The notes under the pieces were generated by a model, which worked only from the letters and a program-made list of their open reading frames with translations, was not told the origin of the DNA and did no database searches. From Salipiger mucosus DSM 16094 (GTDB taxonomy: Bacteria > Pseudomonadota > Alphaproteobacteria > Rhodobacterales > Rhodobacteraceae), in the NCBI RefSeq assembly GCF_000442255.1, contig NZ_KE557275.1, positions 492,993-550,914 of the forward strand: a DNA stretch of 57,922 bases, read 5' to 3'. The translations under genes were made by a program, and so were the position numbers. Positions 1-10,266 of this stretch are shown here, piece by piece; position 1 is the first letter of the stretch; every line of letters starts with the position of its first letter.

Positions 1-1302
1 GCGCGCCTCGGGGTCCGACAGCAGCTCGGGCGCCGAGTGCCGCGCGCGGTAGAGCCGCAGGAAGGCCGCCGCCACCGCCTCGGGCGGATGCGCCGCCAGC
101 AGCCGCTGCGCGAAATCCGCCTCGGCCTCGCTCGGCGCGGCCGACCAGTCGGGATCGGCCAGCAGCCGCTCCTCGTCGCGGCGCAGGATCTCCTCGGCGC
201 CCGGCGCCGTGGTCCACTCGGCGGTGATGCGCGCGCTCTTCAGCAGCCGCTCGGCCTTCTTCGTGGCCTTGGGCGGCACGATCAGCGCCGAGATCCCCTT
301 GCGCCCGGCGCGCCCGGTGCGGCCCGAGCGGTGCAGCAGGCTTTCGGAGCTCGACGGCAGGTCGGCATGCACCACCAGCTCGAGGTTCGGCAGGTCGATC
401 CCCCGCGCGGCCACGTCCGTCGCCACGCAGACCCGCGCCCGCCCGTCGCGCAGCGCCTGCAGCGCGTGGGTGCGCTCGGTCTGGCTCAGCTCGCCCGAGA
501 GGCACACGACCGAGAACCCCCGGTTGGCCAGCCGCGCCATCAGCCGGTTCACCGCCGCCCGCGTGTTGGCGAAGACGATGGCGGTCTGCGCCTCGTGGTA
601 GCGCAGCACGTTGATGATGGCGTTCTCGGCATCGGCCTGCGCCACCCGCAGCGCCTGGTAGGCGATGTCGGCGTGCTGGCTCTTGTCCGACAGCGTCGTC
701 ACCCGCACCGCGTCGCGCTGGTAATGGCTCGCCAGCGTCACGATCATCGGCGGCACCGTGGCCGAGAACATCAGCGTGCGCCGGTCCTCGGGCGCCTGGC
801 CCAGCATGAACTCCAGCTCCTCGCGGAAGCCGAGGTCGAGCATCTCGTCCGCCTCGTCCAGCACCACGGCGCGCAGGCCGCTCATGTCCAGCGAGCCGCG
901 CTCGATGTGGTCGCGCAGGCGGCCCGGCGTGCCCACGACGACATGCGCCCCGCGCTCCAGCGCGCGGCGCTCGTCGCGCATGTCCATGCCGCCCACGCAG
1001 GAGGCCACCCGCGCGCCGGCCTTGGCATAGAGCCACTCCAGCTCGCGCGTCACCTGGAAGGCCAGCTCGCGCGTGGGCGCCACGATCAGCGCCAGCGGCG
1101 CCGCGGCGGGCGCCAGCGTGCCGTCCTCCTCCAGGATCGTCGGCCCGATCGCCAGGCCGAAGCCCACGGTCTTGCCCGACCCGGTCTGGGCCGAGACCAG
1201 CAGGTCGGCATCGCGCAGGTCGGGGTTCGTGACCGCCTCCTGCACGGGGGTCAGCGTGTCATAACCGCGCTCGGCGAGCGCGTCTGCGAGAGTCTGGATC
1301 AT
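1..1302 (-). CDS. DEAD-box ATP-dependent RNA helicase (DeaD/CsdA-like), 3' end outside window
   Basis: An ATP-dependent RNA helicase expected to act in ribosome assembly or RNA turnover in the cytoplasm. The visible 434 codons start at an ATG (MIQTLADALAERGY) and show the family motifs in order: Q-motif region near the N-terminus, motif I AQTGSGKT, the PTRELA motif, motif II VLDEADEML, motif III SAT, and motif VI HRSGRTGRAG. The second RecA lobe is followed by an Arg/Ala-rich segment, and the reading frame is still open at base 1, so the C-terminus (in DeaD/CsdA types an RNA-binding domain) is not seen. It lies downstream of the acyltransferase on the same strand, with a strong hairpin between them, so it is probably transcribed separately. 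The helicase family is certain; the subfamily is inferred. Confidence 0.93.
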   Translation of the reverse strand, partial: MIQTLADALAERGYDTLTPVQEAVTNPDLRDADLLVSAQTGSGKTVGFGLAIGPTILEEDGTLAPAAAPLALIVAPTRELAFQVTRELEWLYAKAGARVASCVGGMDMRDERRALERGAHVVVGTPGRLRDHIERGSLDMSGLRAVVLDEADEMLDLGFREELEFMLGQAPEDRRTLMFSATVPPMIVTLASHYQRDAVRVTTLSDKSQHADIAYQALRVAQADAENAIINVLRYHEAQTAIVFANTRAAVNRLMARLANRGFSVVCLSGELSQTERTHALQALRDGRARVCVATDVAARGIDLPNLELVVHADLPSSSESLLHRSGRTGRAGRKGISALIVPPKATKKAERLLKSARITAEWTTAPGAEEILRRDEERLLADPDWSAAPSEAEADFAQRLLAAHPPEAVAAAFLRLYRARHSAPELLSDPEAR

Positions 1303-1356
1303 CGGGAAACCGTTCAGCGTGTAGCAAGCGCCGCGCTCCGGGCTCGGAGGGTGGCG

Positions 1357-1379
1357 GAAAGCGCTGCCTTAGCGCTTTC
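1357..1379 (-). terminator. Hairpin between acyltransferase and helicase genes
   Basis: A perfect 9-bp inverted repeat (GAAAGCGCT / AGCGCTTTC) with a 5-nt loop lies just beyond the stop codon of the acyltransferase and before the helicase start. The T residues fall inside the 3' arm rather than after it, so it is a weak intrinsic terminator or an attenuator. Confidence 0.4.
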
Positions 1380-1430
1380 GCGTGTCAAAGTATACAGGGA
1401 AAACGCAGTCGATGCGCGACAGCGCGCGCT

Positions 1431-2309
1431 TCAGGTGCCGCGCAGGCCCAGCGTGACCTCGCGCAGCCAGGCCACGAACTCGCGCTGCTTGCCGGTCCAG
1501 GCCTTCACCGCCTCGGGCGAGATCGGCTCGCCCACCACCGGCGCCTGCGGCCGTCCGCAGGCATGGATGACCTCGTGGATCAGCAGCCCCTGCCGCACCG
1601 TCGGCGAGACGAGGTTGGCGATCTGGTAGGCGCGCGAGTTCTGCCCCGGGAAGTAGATCGGCACCACCGTCGCGCCCGAACGCTGCACCATCTTCGCCGT
1701 GAAGGGATTCCACACCGCCTCGACCGCCGGCCCGAAGAGCGACTGCGAGGCCGCCACCACCCCCGACGGGAACAGCGCGATCACGCCGCCCTTCTTGAGG
1801 TGGTCCATCGCCCGCGAGCGCATCTCGAGGCTCTGCTCCCGCGCGGTCTCCTCGTGCGGGAAGGGGACCGGGATCATGAAGTCCTCGATCTCCTTCACGC
1901 CGGTCAGCAGCGAGCGGGTCAAGATCTTGTAGTCGGTGCGCACGCGGCCGATCAGCTCGGCCAGGATCATCCCGTCGACCAGCCCATGCGGATGGTTGGC
2001 CACGACGATGGCCGGCCCCTCGCGCGGGATGCGGGCGATCTGCTCCGCGGGCGTCTGCAGGTCGATGCGCATCAGACCCAGCGCCTGCTTCCAGAAGGCC
2101 TGCCCCTCGGCCGGGCCCATGCGCTCGAAGCGGCGCACCATGCGGATCAGCGGGATCTTCCCGGTCGCCCACTCCATCGCGCGGATGGTGTTGGCCTTCC
2201 ACGGGTTGGTGAAGGTGTTGGCGTAGGACAGCTTGCGCTTGTCGTATGGGGCGGGCTCGCGGAGGCTCACGCCACCCTGTCCGGCTGTCGCCTGATAGCT
2301 CTCCACCAT
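1431..2309 (-). CDS. Lysophospholipid acyltransferase family protein
   Basis: Predicted to transfer an acyl chain to a lysolipid at the inner membrane. The 292-aa protein begins MVESYQATAG; this ATG was chosen because the longer frame to 2354 adds an implausible Arg-rich stretch and GGAAG lies about 12 nt upstream. The active-site region reads VVANHPHGLVDG, an NHP-x-G-x-x-DG form, one residue longer between His and Asp than the usual NH-x4-D of PlsC enzymes; this resembles the LPLAT branch of hemolysin-type acyltransferases. A second block, VIALFPSG, matches the substrate-binding FPEG/FPSG motif. It follows ptsH on the same strand with a 41-nt gap and may be cotranscribed with it. The exact substrate is unknown. 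Confidence 0.85.
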   Translation of the reverse strand: MVESYQATAGQGGVSLREPAPYDKRKLSYANTFTNPWKANTIRAMEWATGKIPLIRMVRRFERMGPAEGQAFWKQALGLMRIDLQTPAEQIARIPREGPAIVVANHPHGLVDGMILAELIGRVRTDYKILTRSLLTGVKEIEDFMIPVPFPHEETAREQSLEMRSRAMDHLKKGGVIALFPSGVVAASQSLFGPAVEAVWNPFTAKMVQRSGATVVPIYFPGQNSRAYQIANLVSPTVRQGLLIHEVIHACGRPQAPVVGEPISPEAVKAWTGKQREFVAWLREVTLGLRGT

Positions 2310-2350
2310 GCGGCCACTCGACTTCCGTGTTCCCACCCCGCGTCGGGGAC

Positions 2351-2629
2351 TCAATTGTCCTCCCCGAAGCGGTTGGCAACCAGCGCTTCCAGCGCGTCGG
2401 CCAGGGCCTCGGCATCGGGCCCGGAGGTTTCGACCTCAATAGAGCTTCCTTTGGGCGCTGCCAACATCAAAAGCCCCATGATGCTGTCACCGGCGGCGCT
2501 GTGCCCGTCCTTGGTGACCTCGGCGCTGGCGTCGAACCCCTCGACCACCTCCACCAGCCGGGCGGAGGCGCGGGCGTGCAGGCCCTTTTCGTTCCTGATC
2601 TCCAGAACGCGGCGGATGGTGTCGGACAT
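2351..2629 (-). CDS. ptsH: HPr phosphocarrier protein
   Basis: A 92-aa HPr, the small phosphocarrier between enzyme I and EIIA proteins. The His phosphorylation site is at residue 18 in GLHARAS, and the regulatory Ser (target of HprK) is at about residue 49 in GDSIMGLLMLAAP. Length is near the family norm (about 85-90 aa). It sits directly after the EIIA-Man gene in a cluster with rapZ and hprK, the usual alphaproteobacterial arrangement of a PTS that regulates rather than transports sugar, since no EIIB or EIIC gene is present. Enzyme I is not in the window. Confidence 0.95.
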   Translation of the reverse strand: MSDTIRRVLEIRNEKGLHARASARLVEVVEGFDASAEVTKDGHSAAGDSIMGLLMLAAPKGSSIEVETSGPDAEALADALEALVANRFGEDN

Positions 2630-2664
2630 CTCGGGAATCTTTCCGGGCAGGCAGTGGTCGGGCC

Positions 2665-3063
2665 TCAGACGGGATCGGGCCTCACGTTCTGACTGTCAAT
2701 GTATTTCCGCCCGGCTTCCAGCGCACTGCGCACCGCTTCGGGCACGGATTTCTTGCGACTTTTCGCCAGTTTGATCAGCATGGGCAGGTTCATGCCGTAG
2801 AGGATGCGGCGGTTCTCGGGCTGGCAGGCCAGCAGGCTCAGGTTCGAGGGCGAGCCGCCGAACAGGTCGGTCACCAGCACCACGCCGTCGCCGGTGTCCA
2901 CGGCATCCGCCGCCTCGCAGATTTCGGCCTGCTTGCCGCCGCGGTCGTGGTTCGCCTCGATCGAGATCGCGGTGATGCCGGGCTGGCGGCCGACGACATG
3001 CTCGACCGCCGAGAGGTATTCCCGCGCCAGCCCCCCATGTGCCACGATCACGATGCCGATCAA
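2665..3063 (-). CDS. PTS EIIA component, mannose family (regulatory)
   Basis: A 132-aa EIIA of the mannose family: the first strand [11 protein letters not shown] carries the phosphorylatable His at residue 9, followed by the [11 protein letters not shown] motif. No methionine precedes this segment in frame at a sensible distance. The start is the TTG at 3063-3061, which overlaps the rapZ stop codon as TTGA, giving translational coupling. With no EIIB/EIIC genes nearby, this protein probably acts as a phospho-sensor together with HPr and HprK rather than in sugar uptake. Family assignment is from sequence; regulatory role is inferred from context. Confidence 0.92.
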   Translation of the reverse strand: MIGIVIVAHGGLAREYLSAVEHVVGRQPGITAISIEANHDRGGKQAEICEAADAVDTGDGVVLVTDLFGGSPSNLSLLACQPENRRILYGMNLPMLIKLAKSRKKSVPEAVRSALEAGRKYIDSQNVRPDPV

Positions 3064-3980
3064 GCCTGCGCTCCTTCGCCTGTCCCGCCACGCTCGCGCG
3101 CGGCCAGTCCGCGACGTTCGAGCTCCCGGTGGCGAATTGATACCTGCCAGCCGTGATCCGCAAGGGCACGGGCAAGGGTTTCCGCCACGGCAACCGAGCG
3201 GTGTTGCCCCCCGGTACACCCCAGTCCGAACGACAGGTGCGCCTTGCCCTCCGCGACGCAGGCGGGCAGCACGAAAAGCGCGAGGTCGGTCAGCTTCTCG
3301 ACGAAGGGCGCGAAGCGCGCGTCGGCGGCGACATACTCGGCCACCGGCGCGTCCAGCCCGGTCAGCCCGCGCAGCGAGGGCTCCCAGTGCGGATTGTCGA
3401 GGAAGCGGCAGTCGAAGACCATGTCCACGCCCAGCGGCAGCCCGCGCTTGTACGAGAAGGAGTGCAGCGAAACCGCCAGCTGCTGCCCGGTGGCGTCGCC
3501 GAACCAGCCCTCGATCTGCGCGCGCAGGTCGTGCGGGCTCAGCTCGCTGGTGTCGAGCAGGATGTCGGCGGCGGTGCGCGCCTCCTCCAGCAGCTCGAGC
3601 TCCATGGCGATGCCCTCGGAATAGCTGTCGTCGGGGGCCATGGGGTGCCGGCGGCGCGTCTCCGAGAACCGCCGCGCCAGCACGGCCGGCGCGCAGTCGA
3701 GATAGAGCAGCTGCGCCGCGATGCCGGGATGCGCGGTCATCTCGCGCTGCAGGTCCAGCAGCGCCCCGACCGAGAAGTCGCGGTTGCGGATGTCCACCCC
3801 CAGCGCCAGCGGGCGCGGCACGCTCTCGGCCTCGAGCAGGCGGGGGATCAGGTGCAGCGGAATGTTGTCGATCGCTTCGTACCCGAGGTCCTCGAGCGCG
3901 TTGATCGCAGTCGACCGCCCCGCACCCGAAGGCCCGGTTACGAGGATCACGCGCTGATTGCCCGAAGGCTGGTCTTTCAT
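3060..3980 (-). CDS. rapZ: RapZ/YvcJ-like P-loop nucleotide-binding protein
   Basis: A 306-aa RapZ family protein. The Walker A motif GPSGAGRST lies about 15 residues in, and the C-terminal RapZ domain contains the signature stretch [15 protein letters not shown]. In enterobacteria RapZ is an RNase E adapter that controls glmS small RNAs; in other groups the role is less clear. The ATG at 3980 (MKDQPSGNQ) is 4 nt past the hprK stop and is preceded by an AGAG element; the longer frame would need a GTG inside hprK. Cluster: chvI-chvG-hprK-rapZ-EIIA-ptsH, genes overlapping or separated by a few bases, hence probably one transcript. Confidence 0.92.
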   Translation of the reverse strand: MKDQPSGNQRVILVTGPSGAGRSTAINALEDLGYEAIDNIPLHLIPRLLEAESVPRPLALGVDIRNRDFSVGALLDLQREMTAHPGIAAQLLYLDCAPAVLARRFSETRRRHPMAPDDSYSEGIAMELELLEEARTAADILLDTSELSPHDLRAQIEGWFGDATGQQLAVSLHSFSYKRGLPLGVDMVFDCRFLDNPHWEPSLRGLTGLDAPVAEYVAADARFAPFVEKLTDLALFVLPACVAEGKAHLSFGLGCTGGQHRSVAVAETLARALADHGWQVSIRHRELERRGLAARERGGTGEGAQA

Positions 3981-3984
3981 GTGG

Positions 3985-4413
3985 CTACTCTCTTCGGCCA
4001 CCCTTTAGATATTGCACGAGCGATGCGGCAAAATAGGGATGCGCGGATTTGTGAAGCAAGGGGATTCTGTGCCCCTGCAGCATGATCTCGCGGCGCTGCG
4101 GCAATCGTGCCTCCTCCTCCCGGTCGAGGTCGAGCACGGCGCAGAGGCGCGCCCTGTCGGTGCAGTCGGCGCCCAGCAGCCCGATCCCGCGGGCCTCGAT
4201 CATGCCGCGCAGAGGTTTCGGCGCGGTTAACCAGAGCGCATCGCCCGCGGCGCGCAGGATCACGCGGTCATCCGAGACAAGCTGCGCGCCGCGCGCCATC
4301 ATCTCCAGCGCCAGCCCCGACTTTCCGCTCCCCGAGGCGCCGCGGATCAGCAGCCCGCGGCCGTCCACCGCCACCGCGGTGGCGTGCAGGGTCGGGGGGT
4401 CGGGGTCGGGCAT
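3985..4413 (-). CDS. hprK: Short HPr kinase/phosphorylase (HprK C-terminal domain type)
   Basis: A 142-aa protein consisting only of the kinase domain of HprK, as is usual in alphaproteobacteria (Gram-positive HprK is about 310 aa). The P-loop [12 protein letters not shown] and the downstream VSDDRVIL block, which carries the catalytic acid residues, are both intact. It would phosphorylate the Ser of HPr encoded 1.4 kb downstream. It starts 3 nt after the chvG stop, so expression is presumably tied to the ChvG/ChvI operon. Confidence 0.92.
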   Translation of the reverse strand: MPDPDPPTLHATAVAVDGRGLLIRGASGSGKSGLALEMMARGAQLVSDDRVILRAAGDALWLTAPKPLRGMIEARGIGLLGADCTDRARLCAVLDLDREEEARLPQRREIMLQGHRIPLLHKSAHPYFAASLVQYLKGGRRE

Positions 4414-4416
4414 GGC

Positions 4417-6141
4417 TCAGATCGGCAGGCCGACGACGAATCGCGCGCCCAGCGGCTCCGAGGTCACGTCGGCCTCGGTCGGGCGGATGTTCTCGGCCCA
4501 GATGACGCCGCCGTGCGCCTCGACGATCTGCTTCGAGATCGCCAGCCCGAGGCCGGAGTTGTTGCCGAAGTCGGTTTCCGGCCGCTGCGAGTAGAATCGC
4601 TTGAAGATCTTCTGCAGCGCCTCTTCCGGGATGCCGGGGCCGGTGTCCTCGACCACCACCAGCACGCGGTTCTCGCGCTTGCGGGCCCAGACGCGGATCG
4701 CGTCGCCGTCCTCGCAGAACGAGATGGCGTTGGTGATGAGGTTGACGAAGACCTGCGCCAGCCGCGCCTCCAGCCCGTGGATCCTGATCGGCTGCCCGGG
4801 CAGGTCGGTGATGAACTCGATGCCCTGCTTGCGCGCATCCTCGCCCAGGAACTGCGAGAGGTTGCCGATCATCTCGAGCAGGTCGAACTCGTGCTGCTCC
4901 TCCTTGACCAGCTCGCTGTCCAGCCGCGAGGCGTTCGAGATGTCGCTCACCAGCCGGTCCAGCCGGCGCACGTCGTGCTCGATCACGTTGAGCAGCTTGT
5001 CGCGGTGCTCGTCCTTCTTGACGATGCGCAGGCTGCCGATGGCCGAGCGCAGGCTCGCCAGCGGGTTCTTGATCTCGTGCGCGACGTCGGCGGCGAACTG
5101 TTCGTTGCTGTCGATCCGGTCGTAGAGCGCCGCCACCATGCCGCGCAGCGCGCCCGACAGGCGGCCGATCTCGTCGGGCCGCGCGGTCAGGTCGGGGATG
5201 CGGATGCGCCGGTTGGCGCCCTTGCGAGCGTTGCGCTCGCGGCCGATCTCGGCCGCCGCGGCCAGGTCCGAGATCGGGTTCGCGATGGTCGAGGCCAGCA
5301 CCAGGCTCAGCCCGATCGAGACAAGCGTCGCGATCACGAACATCTGCAGCACGCGCTCGCGCTCGCGGCTCACGGCCGCATCGATCTCGGCCGCGCGCGA
5401 GACCAGCGCCACCGTGCCCACCACCGAGGCGCCCTGCCGGATCGGCGAGAGCGCGGTGAAGATCGTGTCGCCCCGGCTGTCCGAATCGGACTCCACCCGC
5501 GTCACCGTGGGGTCGGACGTTTCGATCGCCCGGCGCAGCCGGTCCTCGAGCGTCAGCTCCGGCGCGTCCTCGAAATAGGAAAAGACCCCGGAGATGCCCT
5601 GCCAGATCCGGTCGAGGAAGTCCGAGATCATCGTCCCGCCGTGCTCCGGCGCCTCGATCGGGCGCAGCGGCGCCAGTTGCCCGTCGGCATCGCCCACCAG
5701 GAAGTTGGCCGCGTCGAAGACCATGAGTCGCGCGCCCTCGCGCAGGTCGAGCTCGGCGATCGTCGCGGGCACGTCGACGCCATCGGCGGAGGCCAGGTTC
5801 ACCGGCACCCCCGCGGGCAGCCGCGTCTCGAAGACGTCGGCGATCAGCTCGACCTCGGCGCCCATGGCGTTGGCGCGCTGCAGCACCAGCACGTCGCGCG
5901 ACGAGCCCAGCCACAGGATCCCGGCCACCAGCACGTTCAGCGCGATGAGGTTGAAGGTGATGATCTTGCGCGTCAGCGGAGACCGGTTGAGCGAGAACAG
6001 CCGGCGCCGCGCGCGGCTGTCGCGCAGCTCCTTCTCGACCGTGCTGTCGGGCGCGATCCAGTCGTCGCCGAGGACGACGTCCGCGTCCTGCCGTTCACCC
6101 GCCGGATCGTCGCGCATCGGGATCCTTTCGGCCAGGGCCAT
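4417..6141 (-). CDS. chvG: ChvG/ExoS-type sensor histidine kinase
   Basis: A 574-aa membrane histidine kinase. After a polar N-terminus there is a membrane segment around residues 55-80, a periplasmic region of roughly 190 residues, a second membrane segment near residue 270, a HAMP linker, the HisKA box DVAHEIKNPLASLRS with the phospho-His at about residue 355, and an HATPase domain with the N, G1 and G2 boxes (NLITNAISF, DTGPGIPEE, GLGLAISKQIVEAHGG). ChvG senses envelope or acid stress in Agrobacterium and Sinorhizobium; that role is known there and inferred here. It follows chvI with a 3-nt gap. Confidence 0.94.
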   Translation of the reverse strand: MALAERIPMRDDPAGERQDADVVLGDDWIAPDSTVEKELRDSRARRRLFSLNRSPLTRKIITFNLIALNVLVAGILWLGSSRDVLVLQRANAMGAEVELIADVFETRLPAGVPVNLASADGVDVPATIAELDLREGARLMVFDAANFLVGDADGQLAPLRPIEAPEHGGTMISDFLDRIWQGISGVFSYFEDAPELTLEDRLRRAIETSDPTVTRVESDSDSRGDTIFTALSPIRQGASVVGTVALVSRAAEIDAAVSRERERVLQMFVIATLVSIGLSLVLASTIANPISDLAAAAEIGRERNARKGANRRIRIPDLTARPDEIGRLSGALRGMVAALYDRIDSNEQFAADVAHEIKNPLASLRSAIGSLRIVKKDEHRDKLLNVIEHDVRRLDRLVSDISNASRLDSELVKEEQHEFDLLEMIGNLSQFLGEDARKQGIEFITDLPGQPIRIHGLEARLAQVFVNLITNAISFCEDGDAIRVWARKRENRVLVVVEDTGPGIPEEALQKIFKRFYSQRPETDFGNNSGLGLAISKQIVEAHGGVIWAENIRPTEADVTSEPLGARFVVGLPI

Positions 6142-6144
6142 GCG

Positions 6145-6846
6145 TCACTCTTCGTTGTAACGGTACCCGATGCCGTAGAGCGTTTCGATGGCCGAGAAAT
6201 CCGAATCGACCTGCCGCATCTTCTTGCGCAGGCGCTTGATGTGGCTGTCGATGGTGCGGTCGTCGACGTAGACCTGGTCGTCGTAGGCCACGTCCATCAG
6301 CTGGTCGCGCGACTTCACGAAGCCCGGACGCTGCGCCAGCGCCTGCAGCAGCAGGAACTCGGTCACGGTCAGCGACACGTCCGCGCCCCGCCAGCTCACC
6401 GAGTGGCGCAGCGGGTCCATGGTCAGGCTGCCGCGCGTCATCAGCTTGGTGTCCTCGGTGTCGCCGACCACCTCGCCGGCCACCGCTTCCTGCCGGCGCA
6501 GCAGCGCGCGGATGCGTTCGACCAGCAGGCGCTGGCTGAAGGGCTTCTTGACGTAGTCGTCGGCGCCCATGCGCAGGCCCAGGACCTCGTCGATCTCGTC
6601 GTCCTTGGACGTGAGGAAGATCACGGGCATGCGGGATTTCTGCCGCACGCGCTGCAGCAGGTCCATGCCGTCCATTCGCGGCATCTTGATGTCGAAGACG
6701 GCCATGTCGGGCATCCGCTTGGCAAAGGCGTCCAGCGCGGCCTGTCCGTCGTTGTAGGTTTCGACCTCGAAGCCCTCGGCCTCGAGAGTCATGGACACGG
6801 ATGTCAGGATGTTCCTGTCATCATCCACGAGGGCGATCTTGGACAT
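6145..6846 (-). CDS. chvI: ChvI-type OmpR-family response regulator
   Basis: A 233-aa response regulator. The receiver domain has the acidic pocket DDD at residues 8-10, phospho-acceptor Asp52 ([12 protein letters not shown]), Thr79 and Lys101 (VKKPF); the C-terminal winged helix ends in the usual [11 protein letters not shown]. The partner kinase ChvG follows in the same transcript. It is divergent from pckA, an arrangement conserved in many alphaproteobacteria and, in Agrobacterium, linked to control of pckA by the ChvG/ChvI system. Confidence 0.95.
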   Translation of the reverse strand: MSKIALVDDDRNILTSVSMTLEAEGFEVETYNDGQAALDAFAKRMPDMAVFDIKMPRMDGMDLLQRVRQKSRMPVIFLTSKDDEIDEVLGLRMGADDYVKKPFSQRLLVERIRALLRRQEAVAGEVVGDTEDTKLMTRGSLTMDPLRHSVSWRGADVSLTVTEFLLLQALAQRPGFVKSRDQLMDVAYDDQVYVDDRTIDSHIKRLRKKMRQVDSDFSAIETLYGIGYRYNEE

Positions 6847-7197
6847 GGACTGTTTCCTTTAACTGCTCACAGCGCCTTTTTTCGGCCACTATGCGGGATT
6901 CCGCTCATTGTAACAAATGATATCTGCGAATCGCTTGGTCGACCGGGGGGCATAGGACCCGAATCATGGTAATGAATGGCTAAAATGCATCAGTGACATG
7001 ATCGCCACATGGCAGGCCGAAACGGGTGCTAACGCTAAACTCGATTTGGTTGCGCTAACTGCGGCTCACGGTCCTGTTCCAGCCTTGCGACCCCGTGTTA
7101 AGCAATTGCCACCGGACGCAAGCGCGACCGGCGAGCGGGCATCTGCCCGCTGTTGATGAAGACCGCCGCGGGCGCCGCGGCTACAGGAGCTTGGCAG
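6847..7197. promoter_or_regulatory. Divergent chvI/pckA control region with two partial LacI-type palindromes
   Basis: This 351-bp region without genes must hold the promoters of chvI and pckA. Two related elements lie at 7027-7040 (TGCTAACGCTAAAC) and 7048-7060 (GGTTGCGCTAACT), both built on a TTA-GCG-TAA core in imperfect symmetry. The core resembles the palindrome I recall for CceR, a LacI-family regulator of carbon metabolism in Rhodobacter that includes pckA among its targets. The match is approximate. A good Shine-Dalgarno (AGGAG, 7185-7189) lies 8 nt before the pckA ATG. Confidence 0.4.
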
Positions 7198-8796
<1,599 letters not shown>

Positions 8797-8811
8797 GCCC
8801 GCGTCACGGCG

Positions 8812-8856
8812 CCGGCCGGAAACGGCCGGTGCACCGCCCGGACCCCACGGTCCGGG
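8812..8856 (+). terminator. Tandem hairpins after pckA
   Basis: Two adjacent perfect stem-loops: CCGGCCG / CGGCCGG with a GAAA loop (8812-8829) and CCCGGACC / GGTCCGGG with a CCAC loop (8837-8856). Neither has a T run, so they may slow or protect the 3' end of the pckA mRNA rather than act as a classical terminator. Confidence 0.45.
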
Positions 8857-8875
8857 TTCGCTCCAACGACAGCGG

Positions 8876-9364
8876 ATGCGCCGCATGCTGCCTGTCTTCC
8901 GGTCCCTCTACATCCTGGGCGCCCTGCTGGCGCTGCTCGCCGCCGTGGCCACCGCCGCGGGCCTCCTGCTGCCCGGCCGCGCGCCGCAGGGCACGACTTT
9001 CCAGATCCTCACCCTCGGCGTCGCGGCGGGCTTCCTGCTCATCGGCACGGCCCTCCTCGGCGTGGCGCGCAGTGTCTCGCGCCTCATCCGACGCGCGGCG
9101 GCGGGCACCGACCCGGACCTGGCCCGCGACACCCGCCGCCTCGCGCTCTGGCTCGTGCTCGGCGCGGCGCCGCTCGTCCTGCTGCTCGCCCTCGCAGCCT
9201 GGGGCATCCTCGCGCGCATGGGCGAGGGCCGCCCGCTCTTCGGCAACGCCGCCCCCGCGCGAATCCCCGCGTATGAGCCAGTCGTGATTTCCCCCGCGGC
9301 CGCATCGCCCCTATCCCGGGGACAACAGGCCCTCAGACACCGCCCGCAGGGAGACCCCGCATGA
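8876..9364 (+). CDS. Small membrane protein of unknown function
   Basis: A 162-aa protein that I do not recognise. It has three hydrophobic segments: residues about 10-30, 43-63 and 90-112, with an Arg-rich cytoplasmic loop after the second. An alternative start is ATG 8885 (MLPVFRS). The stop overlaps the start of the next gene as ATGA (9361-9364), which indicates translational coupling with the DUF3859 protein. The last 50 residues are low in hydrophobicity and may be less constrained. Reality of the gene rests on the coupling, codon use and hydrophobic pattern. Confidence 0.55.
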   Translation: MRRMLPVFRSLYILGALLALLAAVATAAGLLLPGRAPQGTTFQILTLGVAAGFLLIGTALLGVARSVSRLIRRAAAGTDPDLARDTRRLALWLVLGAAPLVLLLALAAWGILARMGEGRPLFGNAAPARIPAYEPVVISPAAASPLSRGQQALRHRPQGDPA

Positions 9365-9909
9365 TCCGCCGCGCCGCCGCCCTCCTCCTGCCGATCCTCC
9401 TCGCCGGTTTGCCCGCGCTGGCCGAGCCGCCGCGCTCCTTCACCCGCGACCCCGTCGTGCTGGTCGACCACGGCATCATCTGCCAGACCACCCCCGAGGG
9501 CGCGCGCGAGGCGCCCGACACGCTCGCCGGCCACATCAACCTGATCCGCCAGTCGCAGGACATGGACATCACCACCCGCGTGGTGCCGGCAAAACTCGGC
9601 ATCAGCTTCGGCGTGAAATTCATGCTGGCCCCGGGCAGCGGTTCGCAACAGGTGCAGGTGGTCGTCCGCCACCCGCCGATGGGCCCCGAGGGCATCGAGC
9701 GCGAAAGCTGGACCGCCACCCCGGACGAGACCGGCCCCAGCCTCAACCTCTTCAGCTTCGAGCACCCCTTCGAGATGCAGCCCGGCCCCTGGAGCTTCAC
9801 GCTCCTGCAGGAGGGCGAGGTCCTCATGGAGCAGCACTTCGAGGTCGTCTCCGAACTCGCCGCCCCCGCCGTCCTCTCCGCCTGCTACGGCCAGGACTTC
9901 GTCTCCTGA
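9361..9909 (+). CDS. DUF3859 domain-containing exported protein
   Basis: A 182-aa protein with a clear Sec signal peptide (MIRRAAALLLPILLAGLPALA, cleavage probably after ALA). The mature part reads as a beta-sandwich with the segment FSFEHPFEMQPGPW typical of the DUF3859 family, which has no assigned function. One pair of cysteines (CQTTPEG region and near the C-terminus in ACYGQDF) could form a disulfide in the periplasm. It is translationally coupled to the membrane protein upstream. Three copies of an intergenic repeat follow the stop. Confidence 0.75.
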   Translation: MIRRAAALLLPILLAGLPALAEPPRSFTRDPVVLVDHGIICQTTPEGAREAPDTLAGHINLIRQSQDMDITTRVVPAKLGISFGVKFMLAPGSGSQQVQVVVRHPPMGPEGIERESWTATPDETGPSLNLFSFEHPFEMQPGPWSFTLLQEGEVLMEQHFEVVSELAAPAVLSACYGQDFVS

Positions 9910-9949
9910 GCACGCGCCCCGGCGAGCCGTCCCGGCGCAGCGCCCCGCA

Positions 9950-10245
9950 CCCCGCAGGCATCTTCCGCCCCCGAAGACCCGGGGCGCCCCGTCTCGGCCC
10001 GGGATGAGACAGCGCCCCGGGACAGGGACCACCACGCAGCCCGAACCGGCGCGCAGCCCCGCAAGCATCTTCTGGCCTCAAATATCCCGGGGAGTCCCGG
10101 CCGAAGGGCCGGGGCGGGGCAGAGCCCCAACCCGTCCAGCGCCGAAGCGACAGCACACCCCCGGACCGGCACACGCCGCCCCGCAGGCGTCTTCCGGCCC
10201 GAACTATCCCGGGGCGTCCGCGGCGCAGGCCGCGGACGGGGCAGA
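9950..10245. repeat. Three-copy intergenic repeat, each copy with its own hairpin
   Basis: The 357-bp gap between two convergent genes (9910-10266) is filled by an imperfect tandem repeat of about 107-122 bp. The conserved core (CCCCGCAGGCATCTTC... to ...CCCGGGG, about 36 bp) starts at 9950, 10057 and 10179. Each core is followed by a stem-loop of different sequence: GTCTC/GAGAC; CCCGGCC/GGGCCGGG; and the perfect GTCCGCGGC/GCCGCGGAC. Copies 2 and 3 then carry GGGGCAGAG, with a diverged AGCGCCCC tail in copy 1. In copy 2 the core contains CTGGCCTCAAATATCCCGGGG, which I recall as a frequent Rhodobacterales intergenic sequence. Confidence 0.8.
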
Positions 10246-10266
10246 GACCCGCTACCCCCCCTCGTC

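Noticed and set aside
37-1629. Forward frame of 530 codons over the helicase region
   Set aside because: Shadow of the DEAD-box gene on the reverse strand; composition is Arg/His/Gln-rich without motifs.
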